From Winogradskya consettensis (GTDB taxonomy: Bacteria; Actinomycetota; Actinomycetes; Mycobacteriales; Micromonosporaceae): a DNA stretch of 64,000 nt. Positions 27,322-36,464 of the stretch are shown here, one piece after another. The position numbers and the translations under genes are program-made. The notes beneath the pieces were generated by a model that did no database searches, had not been told where the DNA came from, and saw only the letters and a program-made list of their open reading frames with translations. The stretch lies in contig NZ_BOQP01000011.1 of assembly GCF_018332715.1 (NCBI RefSeq), positions 1-64,000 on the forward strand, written 5' to 3'. Every line of letters starts with the position of its first letter. Position 1 is the first letter of the stretch.

Positions 27322-28239
27322 TTACCCGGTGGAGCCGTGAGGCGCGGGCGGGCGTGTGGGCTCCGGCAGCGTACGGATGCGGGCCCTGAGCAGGACGGCC
27401 AGCAGGTGGTAGTCCGGGACGTCCTCGTCGTCGACGATGTCGGACGACGGCTCGGGATCGCCGTCCTCCAGGTCGTGCACCTCGCGGGCGTCGAGAGCAC
27501 GCTCGACCTGCCAGCGGAGCTCGGCCGGATCCAGCACCTCCGAGGTCACGGTCAGCCCGGCATGCCGGGCATCGGACTGGATCTCCTCGAGAACCTCGTC
27601 CAGAACCTCGGTCGGGAAGAGCGCGATCTCCGCCGCCGCGTCGCAGTCGGTGTGATCGGCGTGCACGACGAACCCGTGCCCGCGCCCGGCCCGCTCGAAC
27701 GTGCAGACCAGCATCGACGCCTCACCGTCGGAATCAGCGAACCGCAACGACTGACCGAGCCGAACCGGCTCCCGCAACTCGCCCGCCCACGACGGCAACG
27801 CCAGCCCCGCACCCTCGAGACTCAGGGCAGCACCGCCGGCCACCGGCCCGGCCCCGACCGCGTCGAGCGCGAGCAGCACGGCCAGCGCTTCGGGGCTCTC
27901 ATGCCGGGCAACGGCCGGCAGAATGTCCTCCTGCAGCGCCTCGTCGAAGGTCTCCCCGGCCATCGCCCCGATTGCCAGGAACCCCGCGGCGAAGAACTCC
28001 GCATCCAGCGGATCCTCGACCTTGAGCAACTCCCCGGCCCCGCCGACGAGCGTATTGGCGAGATCCTCGAGATCCAGCTCCACACCCGAACAATTAGGGC
28101 AGTCGCACGGCTCTTCCGGCGCTGCCGGCTGCACGGTGCGCAGAACCCGCTGACCGCTCTGACTGGGCTTGGCACCCTTACGGCGCCGGCTCACTGGACT
28201 CACCGCCCCATGGTGCCCGAAACCCGCCGATCCCTCCAC
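27322..28239 (-). CDS. Unknown protein with N-terminal CxCPxC motif
   Basis: I do not recognise the family. This protein (up to 305 residues) has a basic N-terminus, a possible metal-binding CDCPNC motif (about residues 45-50), then a predominantly alpha-helical acidic body (DLANTLVGGAGELLKVEDPL and following) and an acidic tail with DIVDDEDVPD. The motif resembles the short SEC-C-like or zinc motifs of housekeeping accessory proteins, but no partner is evident. GTG at 28239 is the longest start and GTG at 28200 (VSPVSRRRKG) is an alternative. Eight bases separate it from the MFS gene downstream. Confidence 0.7.
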   Translation of the reverse strand: MEGSAGFGHHGAVSPVSRRRKGAKPSQSGQRVLRTVQPAAPEEPCDCPNCSGVELDLEDLANTLVGGAGELLKVEDPLDAEFFAAGFLAIGAMAGETFDEALQEDILPAVARHESPEALAVLLALDAVGAGPVAGGAALSLEGAGLALPSWAGELREPVRLGQSLRFADSDGEASMLVCTFERAGRGHGFVVHADHTDCDAAAEIALFPTEVLDEVLEEIQSDARHAGLTVTSEVLDPAELRWQVERALDAREVHDLEDGDPEPSSDIVDDEDVPDYHLLAVLLRARIRTLPEPTRPPAPHGSTG

Positions 28240-28300
28240 CCTGGTGTACTTCGTGGGTGGGATCAGAGCGGCCTATGACTGGTCCGTGGGTGGGCGACGG

Positions 28301-28356
28301 TTCGTGCGCGGGCGTTCGTGCGCGGGCGTTCGTGCGCGGGCGTTCGTGCGCGGGCT
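28301..28356. repeat. Four tandem 14-bp repeats in an intergenic region
   Basis: The unit TTCGTGCGCGGGCG occurs at 28301, 28315, 28329 and 28343 (last base changed). It lies between two divergent genes (28239 and 28445) in a 205-base gap that otherwise holds no gene. The units are alternating pyrimidine-purine rich (GTGCGCG). Confidence 0.85.
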
Positions 28357-28444
28357 GGGAGCGCCGAGGCCCTGACCGTTGTTCGGGCGGCGAGTCGGGT
28401 GGCGGGAGTTTGATCACCGTGGGTGGTGGCAGCATGCTGGGGTG

Positions 28445-29137
28445 ATGGTGGCTACGGCGAGGGCGCGGCGGGGTGAGGCGCGGTTGCCCTCCGCGCTTGT
28501 GGTTGTGGTGGCGATTGCGCTTTATGCGTTGTTGCCCGAGCAGCTGGTCATCGGGCCTCGGCTGGTTATTCCGGGGCTCGAGGTCGCGCTTCTCGTGGCC
28601 CTCGTCTGTGTCAATCCGTATCGGATGACGCGGGATACGCCGTGGTCGCGGATTGCGGCGTTGACGCTCGTGTGTCTCATTGCTGTGGCTAATGCGGTGG
28701 CTCTGGTGCTGTTGCTGCGGCAGTTGGTCACCACCGGCAGTGACGAGGCTGTGGAGCTGCTGATCGCCGCGGGTCAGGTCTGGCTCACCAATGTCATCGT
28801 GTACGGCATCGCGTACTGGGAATTGGATCGGGGTGGACCGGTCGCGCGCACGCACCTGCCCCGCGTTCGGCTGCCGCCGGCGGATTTCCGGTTTCCGCAG
28901 GACGAGGACGCCGATGCCATTGTCGAAGTGCGGATCAGGTCGAGCAGGGCCAGCGACTGGGTGCCGACCGTGGTCGACTATCTCTACATGTCGCTGACCA
29001 ATTCGTCGGCGTTCAGCCCGACCGACACGATGCCGCTGTCCACCCGCGCGAAGGTCCTGATGGGCATCGAATCCACGTCTGCGCTGTTCATCTCGGTCCT
29101 GGTGATCGCGAAGGGCGTCGGGAGCCTGGGGCAGTAA
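28445..29137 (+). CDS. DUF1345-like integral membrane protein
   Basis: This 230-residue protein has about five hydrophobic segments (ALVVVVAIALYALLPEQLVI, VALLVALVCVN and others). Its C-terminal half matches the DUF1345 signature: YLYMSLTNSSAFSPTDTMPL followed by STRAKVLMGIES and a last helix. The function of this family is unknown. ATG at 28445 is used, directly preceded by a GTG at 28442; both fit, and the reading frame further upstream is not conserved. Confidence 0.8.
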   Translation: MVATARARRGEARLPSALVVVVAIALYALLPEQLVIGPRLVIPGLEVALLVALVCVNPYRMTRDTPWSRIAALTLVCLIAVANAVALVLLLRQLVTTGSDEAVELLIAAGQVWLTNVIVYGIAYWELDRGGPVARTHLPRVRLPPADFRFPQDEDADAIVEVRIRSSRASDWVPTVVDYLYMSLTNSSAFSPTDTMPLSTRAKVLMGIESTSALFISVLVIAKGVGSLGQ

Positions 29138-29192
29138 CCCGCGCGTCACGCCCTTCGAGGAGATGGACCGCGTCGGGTACCGGATCTGATCG

Positions 29193-29897
29193 TCAGATCC
29201 GCTGGGTGGCATCCGACGCGTGCGGCGTCGCCGGGTTGATGACCTGGGTGCGCAGGGCCTGCGTCCTGTCGGCGTCGACGACCGACATCGGGATCGCGAC
29301 GGTTCCGTCAGCGCCCGGCCTTGGGATCGCGATGGTCGCGTCGGCGGCCGGCCTTGGGATCGTGATGGTCGCGTCGGCGGCTGGCCTCGGGTGGGGCGGG
29401 AGGGCCGTCGTGAGCTCCGATGCGATGGGCGGGCCGTAGGGGCGGGCGGCGCCCCGGGCCCGGCCGATGGTGCCGAGGAAGACGATCTGCGGCGGTTCGT
29501 AGGCTGCCCAGCGGCGGGAGCTCAGTGCCGTGCAGATCAGGGGGACGGCGAGCAGCATGACCAGGCCGTAACCGGGTGTGCTCAGGTTGAAGCCGTCCTT
29601 GGCGATGTCCGCCGGCCACAGACCTGCGTACGCGTCGGGGGCGCTGCGGGCCCAGAAGCCGACGCCGAGAAACGCCAGACCCGCCAGCAGTGGTCCGGCG
29701 GGGGAGATCGGCGCGAGCAGCAGGATCGCGTACGCCGCGCCGGCCAGCAACAGCAGCAGCGGGCCACCCACCGACTCCGGGCCTCCGCCGTTGTCGAGCG
29801 CCCGGCCGGTGAGATCGTGGTCGAAGCCGACGCCGCACAGGATCCAGGCGGCGGGGGCGAGCACGAGTGCGTACAGAACTGATCGGAGATGCCTCAC
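29193..29897 (-). CDS. Membrane protein with repeat-containing cytoplasmic tail
   Basis: This 234-residue protein has about four membrane helices (RSVLYALVLAPAAWILCGVG, LLLLLAGAAYAILLLAPISP, LAFLGVGFWA, YGLVMLLAVPLICTALSS) and a soluble tail of some 80 residues. The tail carries three copies of PRPAADATIxI (33 bases each at the DNA level, about 29297-29395). Threonines in this tail (T-I-x-I-P) could be Ser/Thr-kinase targets, but that is a guess. GTG at 29897 is chosen because it precedes the first helix and opens away from the divergent thioesterase gene. The family is unknown to me. Confidence 0.72.
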   Translation of the reverse strand: MRHLRSVLYALVLAPAAWILCGVGFDHDLTGRALDNGGGPESVGGPLLLLLAGAAYAILLLAPISPAGPLLAGLAFLGVGFWARSAPDAYAGLWPADIAKDGFNLSTPGYGLVMLLAVPLICTALSSRRWAAYEPPQIVFLGTIGRARGAARPYGPPIASELTTALPPHPRPAADATITIPRPAADATIAIPRPGADGTVAIPMSVVDADRTQALRTQVINPATPHASDATQRI

Positions 29898-29949
29898 GGC
29901 GGGAACCGTAGCCGGGGTGTTCAACCCGGGGATCGCTACCGTGAGGGGC

Positions 29950-30465
29950 ATGAGCGACCAGCCCCAGGGGCGGCCCACCTCGCGTTCGCGCGTCACCTTG
30001 AGCCGGATCATGACCGCGATCGATGTCAACCTGTACGGCACGGTGCACGGCGGGGTGCTGATGAAATTCGTCGATGACGTCGCAGGGGCGGCGGCCGCGC
30101 GGCACAGCGGGGGCACGGCCGTCACCGCCGCGATCGACGAGATCGTTTTCGTCGAGCCGGTGCGGGTGGGGGACCTCGTCCACGCGTACGCGCAGGTGAA
30201 CTGGGCCGGCAGCACCTCGATGGAGGTTGGCGTGCGGGTGACCGCGGAGCGGTGGGACACTGCCGATGGGGAGCCGCTCACCGTGGCCACCGCCTACCTG
30301 GTCTTTGTCGGGGTGGACGTTTCCGGTCAACCGCGGCCGGTGCCGCCCGTGTTGCCGGAGTCGCCGGACGACGAGCGCCGGTTCCGGGAGGCGCTCATCC
30401 GGCGCGAGCACAGGCTCGCCCGCCGCAAAGCCATTCAGGATGCCCGGGCCACCCCCGCTGAATGA
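29950..30465 (+). CDS. Acyl-CoA thioesterase (hotdog fold, YciA/BFIT-like)
   Basis: This 171-residue protein has the hotdog signature TAIDVNLYGTVHGGVLMKFV with an N-x-x-G-x-V-H-G-G and a following D-D at the place of the catalytic aspartate, and a long C-terminal helix (RRFREALIRREHRLARRKAI). Such enzymes hydrolyse acyl-CoA to free acid and CoA in the cytoplasm. The next gene, 16 bases downstream, is acetoacetyl-CoA synthetase, so both probably act on short-chain CoA pools. ATG at 29950 follows a GAGGGG stretch. Confidence 0.88.
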   Translation: MSDQPQGRPTSRSRVTLSRIMTAIDVNLYGTVHGGVLMKFVDDVAGAAAARHSGGTAVTAAIDEIVFVEPVRVGDLVHAYAQVNWAGSTSMEVGVRVTAERWDTADGEPLTVATAYLVFVGVDVSGQPRPVPPVLPESPDDERRFREALIRREHRLARRKAIQDARATPAE

Positions 30466-30481
30466 CCGTTAAGGTGGCGGT

Positions 30482-32398
30482 ATGACGACGGGCACAGTGT
30501 TGTGGACGCCACCGGCCGACGTTCTCGAGACCTCCCGAATGGGGCAATTCCTCTCCTGGGTACGCGATGAGCGCGGCGTCGACGTGCACGACTACGCCGG
30601 TTTGTGGGAGTGGTCCGTCACCGATCTCGCCGGATTCTGGCGGGCGATCTGGGACCACTTCGGGGTGGTCGCACACGCGCAGCCGACCGCCACGCTCGGC
30701 GACACCACGATGCCCGGTGCCGAATGGTTTCCGGGGGCGACGCTGAACTACGCCGAGAACGTGTTGCGGATGCCGGGGCTGGGTGACGACGATGCTGTTG
30801 TCTTCGCGTACTCACAGGCTCGGGAAGCTGTCACGCTCACGGCCCGGCAGCTGCGCGATGAGGTCCGCCGGGTCGCAGCCGGGCTTCGTGGTCTGGGTGT
30901 CGGGGAGGGTGACCGGGTCGCGGCCTATGCGCCGAACATTCCGGAGACATTCGTGCTGCTGCTCGCGACCGCGAGTCTCGGGGCGGTCTTTTCCTCGTGC
31001 GCGCCGGAGTTCGGTTCCCGCAGCGTCATCGACCGCTGGTCACAGATCGAGCCGAAGGTCCTGGTCGCGGTCGACGGATATCGCTACGGAGACAAGGATA
31101 TCGACCGGCGTGACGAGGTCGCCGCCATTCGCGCCGCCCTGCCGAGCGTCGAAAAGCTGATCACGATCCCCTATCTCGGCACCGACGGGGACTGGGCCAC
31201 GCTCGACGGTCCCGAGCCGCTGACCTTCGCGGCCGTGCCGTTCGCCCACCCGCTCTACGTGCTCTACTCCTCGGGCACCACCGGGCTGCCGAAACCGATC
31301 GTGCACGGTCACGGCGGCATCCTGCTCGAGCATCTCAAAATGCTCGCCCTGCACCACGATCTCGGCCCCGGCGACCGTTTCCTGTGGTTCACCACGACCG
31401 GCTGGATGATGTGGAATTTCCTGGTCTCCGGCCCGGCGGTCGGCGCCGCGATCGTCCTTTTCGACGGCAACCCCGGACACCCCGATCTGGGTACGCTCTG
31501 GCAGCTCGCCGCCGACGCCGGAGTCACCTATTTCGGGACGTCCGCGCCGTTCATTCTCGCCTGCCGTAAGGCCGGGGTGCAGCCACCGCCGAACGTCATC
31601 CGCGGCGTCGGGTCGACCGGCGCGCCACTTCCGCCGGAGGGCTTCCGCTGGATCTATGCGGCGCTCGGCCCCGATCCGCAACTGCAGTCGTTGTCCGGCG
31701 GCACCGATGTCTGCACCGGATTCGTCGGCGGCGCACCCCTGCTGCCCGTGACCGAGGGGGTCATTTCCTGCCGGGCGCTCGGGGCGAAGGTCGAGGCCTA
31801 CGACCCGGAAGGCAAACCGCTGATCGGCCGGCTCGGCGAATTGGTCGTCACGGCGCCGATGCCGAGCATGCCGGTCGGATTCTGGAACGATTCCGACGGG
31901 CGACGCTATTTCGAGGCGTATTTCGATGTCTTCCCCGGGGTGTGGCGGCACGGGGACTGGATCACCATCGGCGAGGACGGCACCTGCGTGATCACCGGCC
32001 GCTCCGACGCGACCCTCAACCGTGGCGGCGTACGGCTGGGCACCGCCGAGTTCTACTCCGTCGTCGAGGGGCTCCCCGAGGTCGCCGACTCGCTCGTCAT
32101 CCATCTCGACGAGAGCGACCGGCTCCTGCTCTTCGTGGTGCTCGCCGACGGCGTCGACCTCGACGACAGGGTCCGCGGCCGGATCAGGACGGAGCTGCGT
32201 GCGGCGCTCTCACCCAGGCACGTCCCGGATGAGATCCATCGGGTACGCGCGGTGCCGCGCACCTTGTCCGGCAAGAAGCTCGAGGTGCCGGTGAAGCGGA
32301 TCCTGACTGGCACACCCGCTGACCGAGCTGCGGCGATGGGCGCCCTGGCGAACCCCGAGTCGCTGGCCGCGTTCGAAAGTGTCGTACCCGGTTCCTAG
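30482..32398 (+). CDS. aacS: Acetoacetyl-CoA synthetase (acetoacetate-CoA ligase)
   Basis: This 638-residue member of the ANL adenylating superfamily has the AacS-type N-terminus (WTPPADVLETSRMGQFLSWV). It carries the ATP-binding loop YSSGTTGLPKPIVHGHGG (about residues 262-279), the SGGTDVC motif, GDW and the C-terminal KKLEVPVKRIL lysine region. The enzyme makes acetoacetyl-CoA from acetoacetate, CoA and ATP. It lies directly after a thioesterase gene and 11 bases before the SWIM-domain gene, so read-through into the SWIM unit is possible. Confidence 0.92.
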   Translation: MTTGTVLWTPPADVLETSRMGQFLSWVRDERGVDVHDYAGLWEWSVTDLAGFWRAIWDHFGVVAHAQPTATLGDTTMPGAEWFPGATLNYAENVLRMPGLGDDDAVVFAYSQAREAVTLTARQLRDEVRRVAAGLRGLGVGEGDRVAAYAPNIPETFVLLLATASLGAVFSSCAPEFGSRSVIDRWSQIEPKVLVAVDGYRYGDKDIDRRDEVAAIRAALPSVEKLITIPYLGTDGDWATLDGPEPLTFAAVPFAHPLYVLYSSGTTGLPKPIVHGHGGILLEHLKMLALHHDLGPGDRFLWFTTTGWMMWNFLVSGPAVGAAIVLFDGNPGHPDLGTLWQLAADAGVTYFGTSAPFILACRKAGVQPPPNVIRGVGSTGAPLPPEGFRWIYAALGPDPQLQSLSGGTDVCTGFVGGAPLLPVTEGVISCRALGAKVEAYDPEGKPLIGRLGELVVTAPMPSMPVGFWNDSDGRRYFEAYFDVFPGVWRHGDWITIGEDGTCVITGRSDATLNRGGVRLGTAEFYSVVEGLPEVADSLVIHLDESDRLLLFVVLADGVDLDDRVRGRIRTELRAALSPRHVPDEIHRVRAVPRTLSGKKLEVPVKRILTGTPADRAAAMGALANPESLAAFESVVPGS

Positions 32399-32409
32399 AG
32401 TCCGGGGGC

Positions 32410-33690
32410 GTGACAGTCGTTCAGGCGTACCGATATCTCGGGTCTTCCGGGCTTGGTGAGGCCGGCCTCGCGCTGCAGACCAGCGGTGGCCCGGCAGCCA
32501 ACCCGCGCTTCTTCACGGGTTTCCTGACCACCCCGCAGGCGGCCGCGGCCGGGCTGCTCGCGGTGGCCGAGGTCGCCCGCACGCGATATTTCCAGCCGGT
32601 GCGCGCGGCGAGCCTCGACCCGGTGGTCACGGCGGGCTCCGACCGCCTGCGCTTCGAGTCCTTCTCCGGCTGCTGCGGGGTGTATGCCCGGCTGGACGCG
32701 CTGCCCGACGGCCTGGACGGCGAGATCGTGGCACACGGCACCACCAACGTCGATGTCAACGATCCGCTGCGCGCGTCGCTGGCGCGGATCTCCGGGCTCG
32801 ACCCGCTGCGCCTGTCGGTCGGGCCCGACGACCTGACCGTGTCCACGATGGACGCCACGATCGTCGAGAAGAAGGTGCCGCTGCCACCGCGCTGGCTCCG
32901 CGGCTTCGCCGAGGTGCAGGTGCTGTCCGCCGGCTTCGAGCAGCGTGGCGTGGCAACCGCCGACTTCCTGCGCCGCCTGCCCAAGGGTGTGCTCTGGGCG
33001 ATCCCCGCGGGCCGCGGGCTGCGGCTGACCTCCCGCCCGGTGCCGGGCGCGATCTGCGTCCCCGACGGCTCCCGGCTGGCCGCCCTGCGGGGAATGCTGC
33101 GTTTCGCCCGCTCCCTGAAGGTGTACGGGCCGCCGGTCACCACCGGCTCGGGACCCCTGCCGAGCACCTGGGAGCTGGACACCGGAGTGCTGCGGCTGTC
33201 GCTGACCCTCAGCCCCGAGCCCTACCGCGGGTTCTCGGGCGAGGGCGCCGCGCTCACCGCGCTGTCCGGAGACGAGGTCGTCGACGACGCCGAGCTGATC
33301 TCGGCCCTGCTCTCCTGGGATCCGGCGATCGACGTCGCCGGTCTCGCCGCCTCCGCGGGGCTCACTGCCGAGCGCGTCCTCGGCGCGCTGGCCCAGCTCG
33401 GCACGGCCGGGCGGGTCGGCTACGACGTCCACGAAGGCGCGTATTTCCACCGCGTCATGCCCTACGACGCAGGCCGGGCCGAGCGTGACAACCCCCGCCT
33501 GATCGGTGCCCGCGCGCTCGTCTCGTCCGGCCTGGTCAAACTCGACGAGGACGGCCGCGCGGCGACGGTCGGTGACCATCGGGTCCGCGTCGCCGAGTCC
33601 TCCTGCTCCTGCCCCTGGTACGCCAAGCACCGCGGCCAACGCGGCCCGTGCAAACACGTCCTCGCCGTCCAACTGGAGCTCCGCCCATGA
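32410..33690 (+). CDS. SWIM zinc-finger protein
   Basis: The 426-residue protein carries a C-terminal SWIM motif CSCPWYAKHRGQRGPCKH (about residues 399-416; C-x-C-x(n)-C-x-H) expected to bind zinc and nucleic acid or protein. The preceding 390 residues have no motif I recognise. GTG at 32410 follows GGGGGC. The stop overlaps the start of the next gene by 4 bases (ATGA), so the two are translationally coupled. In other actinobacteria SWIM proteins of this type are seen near large repeat proteins and MoxR/VWA genes; here only the repeat proteins follow. Confidence 0.82.
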   Translation: MTVVQAYRYLGSSGLGEAGLALQTSGGPAANPRFFTGFLTTPQAAAAGLLAVAEVARTRYFQPVRAASLDPVVTAGSDRLRFESFSGCCGVYARLDALPDGLDGEIVAHGTTNVDVNDPLRASLARISGLDPLRLSVGPDDLTVSTMDATIVEKKVPLPPRWLRGFAEVQVLSAGFEQRGVATADFLRRLPKGVLWAIPAGRGLRLTSRPVPGAICVPDGSRLAALRGMLRFARSLKVYGPPVTTGSGPLPSTWELDTGVLRLSLTLSPEPYRGFSGEGAALTALSGDEVVDDAELISALLSWDPAIDVAGLAASAGLTAERVLGALAQLGTAGRVGYDVHEGAYFHRVMPYDAGRAERDNPRLIGARALVSSGLVKLDEDGRAATVGDHRVRVAESSCSCPWYAKHRGQRGPCKHVLAVQLELRP

Positions 33691-36464
33691 GCCATCCTCA
33701 GACTGCCGGGCCTTCGGCCGTCACCCGTGCTCAGGCCTCCGAGCCTTCGGCCGTGACCCGTGCTCAGGCTTCTGGGCCTTCGGCCGTGACCCGTGCTCAG
33801 GCTGTTCGGCCCTCGGCCGTGAACTTTCTCAAGTTGATCGACGGTGGGCAGACCGATGCGGTGGTCGAGGCCGTGCTCGCCGCGTCGCCGACGCTGACCC
33901 GTGAGCAGTTCGACCGCTGGTGGAACTCTGGCGAGGCGCCCCTGGCCGTCCTGGCAGCGGTCGGGTTGCTGCCCACCGCCGCGAAGACCGCCCAGGTCCT
34001 GCGCCGCCGAGACATCGCACTCGACGCCGCAGCGGTCGGCCCGGTGGTCACCGTCGCACGTGCGCGCGGCATTCCCTGGCTAACCGACCTGGCCCACCGC
34101 CTCGGCGACTCGGCGGAACGCTGGGACTTCGTCGCGGGCCTGCTCCACGCCGAGAACGCCGCGCCACCCACGAGCGAGGCCTTCGTCCAGGGCTGGCTGT
34201 GGGAGCTCGACTTCCCGCACATCCCCCGGCAGCGCAGCGTCCCACTGGTCGACCGGCTACGCACCGACCCGTTCCTGCCCGCGCTGCTGCCCAGGATCTT
34301 CGAGATCGACGGGCTCGGCACCCGCCTGCTCTTCGAGTCGCGCCGCTCCGGCATCAAACACGTCCTCCTCGACGCCCTCGCCCAGCTCTGCGCGGACGGC
34401 ACGCTCGACCGGGCAACCGTCCTGGACGGCACTCTTGATCGCCTGGTCCGGGGCGACCGGCCGGGGGCGTTACGCGCGTTCGTGGTCCTGCACGACCACC
34501 TCGCCCCGACCCGTGAGGAAGTCACTGCTCGCGCCGGTGACTATCTGCGCCTGCTCACCGACGCTCCGGGAAACGTCGCGGCTATGGCGCAGAAAGCGTT
34601 GCTCGGCGCCGATGTCGAGGAGTTCGCGCTGCTCGACGCGTCCCGGGTGGTGCTGACCCGCCCCGAGAAGACCCTGGTCAAGAAACAGCTCACCTGGCTG
34701 GGAAAACTCGCCCGATCACCGGAGGTCGCCGAGGTGATCGCCGTCGCCGCGGATCACCCCGCGCCCGAGATCCGCGACCGGGCCCGCGCCCTCACCGGGG
34801 CCCTGCCTGCCCCGGCGGTCGCGGTGGTGACGGCGCGCGGTGACGACCTGCCTGCGCCCACCCGGCCGGCAGACGCCCCGCCGCCCATCTCCGATGTGGA
34901 CGAGCTGCGCGAGGAGGTGGCGCTGCTGCTCCGCGATCTCAGCGCCGGCCCGCTCGAACGAGTCCTCGACGGCATCGTCCGCTTGTCCGCCACGACCTCC
35001 GTCCCGGGCGCGGCACGGTCGACCTCCGTCCCGAGCGCGGCACAGTCGACCTCCGTCCCGGGCGCGGCACGGTCGACCTCTGTCCCGAGCGCGGCACAGT
35101 CGACCTCTCTCGCGGGCGCGGTTCAGCCGACGTTTCTTGCCGGCGTGCTGCTGCCGATGTTGGAGACCGGCAACTTCGGGCGGGACGGTTGGGACGCGCT
35201 GTGTCTGTGTCCGGCGATCGGGGGAGTCCTGTGGGCCGCGGCCGCTCCGTCCGCCGGTGCCCGCGCCACCTGGCTCGGCAAGCTCGGGGAAATCCTCCGC
35301 GCCCATGAGCATCCGCTGCAGGGCCGTGGCAGCGTTCCGCCCCTGCACCGGCTCCTCGCGTTACGGCTCGCTGAGATTTCTGCCCTGCTCACCTATGGCG
35401 GATCCCGGCCTCTCGACAGAGCCGGCCTGACCCTGCCCGCGGGGGGAGGCCCGGTCGGCTATCACGGCCTCCTCGCCACCCCGACCTCGTCGACGGGCGC
35501 GATCGACGCGACCGCCCTCTACGAACGCGTTGCCGCGCTCGGTGATCGGGCGCCGTGGCGGTGGGACCTGTTCCAGGCGTTCCTGCGGATCGCGCCGGGC
35601 ATTGACGAACCGCTAGCCACCCGCGCGGCGGCCCTCGGCACACCGGCGGGTGACGCGCTTGCAGCCCGGCTGCGGGCCGGTGGTCTGCCGCAGCCGGTGC
35701 AGGAGGAAGTCCTCGTCGAACGCCGTCCGAACAAGACCGGTCGCTTCTGGCAGGACGAAGCTTGGGAGAGGCTGCCACCTTGGCGGTTGCTGACCCGCAC
35801 AACCGCGCCGCCCGGCACCGATCCCGACAGTGAGGTCCTGCTCACGGGCATCGTCGGCACCGTGGAGACCAGCTACCACCGGAGCTGGACGAGCTACTGG
35901 CCGGCGTTGCTGCCCCACCATCGCGGCCTGATCGCCGCGGCGGCCCTCCCACAGGTGGCCTCGGCAGCGGACAGCGACCTCCGCGACGGCGCCGCGATCC
36001 TGCCGCTCCTGGCCGAATGCGCCGGGGACGGCGGGGTCGCGCTGCCGACGGCTGTCGCGTATGGCCTCGCCGCCCGTCATCCCCAGGACCGGGTCGCGGC
36101 ACTCGATGCGTTCCTCACCCTCGCCGCGGCCGGCACCCTCGACCCGGCCGCCGTCGGCTCCAGCCTCGGCCGCCTCGCCGCCCGCGACGCACTGAAACCG
36201 AGCCGCTTCCTCGAACCCCTCCGCGACGCCGCCGCTGCCGGAGCCCCACTCTCGGTCTGGCGCGTACTGGCTGCGGCCCTGCCCTCGATGCTCCAGGCCC
36301 CCAAACCACCCCGCGGCACCCCCGACCTGCTCACCCTGGCAACCGAGACGGCCACAACCACCGGCGTACGCCTGGACGTCGACGGCCTTGCCGCAGCCGC
36401 CGCCCGTCCCGGTGGCGGCCGTCTCGTGACCGAGGCCCGCCGACTGGCCGGGGCGAACACATGA
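33687..36464 (+). CDS. Large alpha-helical repeat protein, paralog 1 (DUF6493-like)
   Basis: This 925-residue, helix-rich protein probably forms an alpha-solenoid. It resembles DUF6493-type proteins associated with SWIM genes, a family call I hold only moderately. An N-terminal low-complexity tail repeats GPSAVTRAQAS (3.5 copies, residues 8-45). The body includes FVAGLLHAENAAPPTSEAFV and LPRIFEIDGLGTRLLF, and a second repeat TSVPGAARS/TSVPSAAQS (about residues 436-480) lies mid-protein. It is colinear with the next gene's product outside these repeats. ATG at 33687 overlaps the SWIM stop, and the 3' end overlaps the next ATG, both by 4 bases. The function is unknown. Confidence 0.75.
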   Translation: MSHPQTAGPSAVTRAQASEPSAVTRAQASGPSAVTRAQAVRPSAVNFLKLIDGGQTDAVVEAVLAASPTLTREQFDRWWNSGEAPLAVLAAVGLLPTAAKTAQVLRRRDIALDAAAVGPVVTVARARGIPWLTDLAHRLGDSAERWDFVAGLLHAENAAPPTSEAFVQGWLWELDFPHIPRQRSVPLVDRLRTDPFLPALLPRIFEIDGLGTRLLFESRRSGIKHVLLDALAQLCADGTLDRATVLDGTLDRLVRGDRPGALRAFVVLHDHLAPTREEVTARAGDYLRLLTDAPGNVAAMAQKALLGADVEEFALLDASRVVLTRPEKTLVKKQLTWLGKLARSPEVAEVIAVAADHPAPEIRDRARALTGALPAPAVAVVTARGDDLPAPTRPADAPPPISDVDELREEVALLLRDLSAGPLERVLDGIVRLSATTSVPGAARSTSVPSAAQSTSVPGAARSTSVPSAAQSTSLAGAVQPTFLAGVLLPMLETGNFGRDGWDALCLCPAIGGVLWAAAAPSAGARATWLGKLGEILRAHEHPLQGRGSVPPLHRLLALRLAEISALLTYGGSRPLDRAGLTLPAGGGPVGYHGLLATPTSSTGAIDATALYERVAALGDRAPWRWDLFQAFLRIAPGIDEPLATRAAALGTPAGDALAARLRAGGLPQPVQEEVLVERRPNKTGRFWQDEAWERLPPWRLLTRTTAPPGTDPDSEVLLTGIVGTVETSYHRSWTSYWPALLPHHRGLIAAAALPQVASAADSDLRDGAAILPLLAECAGDGGVALPTAVAYGLAARHPQDRVAALDAFLTLAAAGTLDPAAVGSSLGRLAARDALKPSRFLEPLRDAAAAGAPLSVWRVLAAALPSMLQAPKPPRGTPDLLTLATETATTTGVRLDVDGLAAAAARPGGGRLVTEARRLAGANT
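33708..33821 (+). repeat. 33-bp tandem repeat at the 5' end of paralog 1
   Basis: About 3.5 copies of a 33-base unit begin at 33708, 33741, 33774 and 33807. Each encodes GPSAVTRAQAS or a close variant. The frame is kept, and paralog 2 has no counterpart. Confidence 0.8.
34994..35128 (+). repeat. 27-bp tandem repeat inside paralog 1
   Basis: Five copies of a 27-base unit begin at 34994, 35021, 35048, 35075 and 35102, encoding TSVPGAARS alternating with TSVPSAAQS. The array is inserted after a segment (VLDGIVRL) that in paralog 2 continues without any insertion. Confidence 0.8.

Noticed and set aside
29308..30411. Long minus-strand frames across the thioesterase gene
   Set aside because: The plus frame carries the hotdog signature; the minus frames are shadows. 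Only the 29193-29897 part is kept, as the membrane protein.
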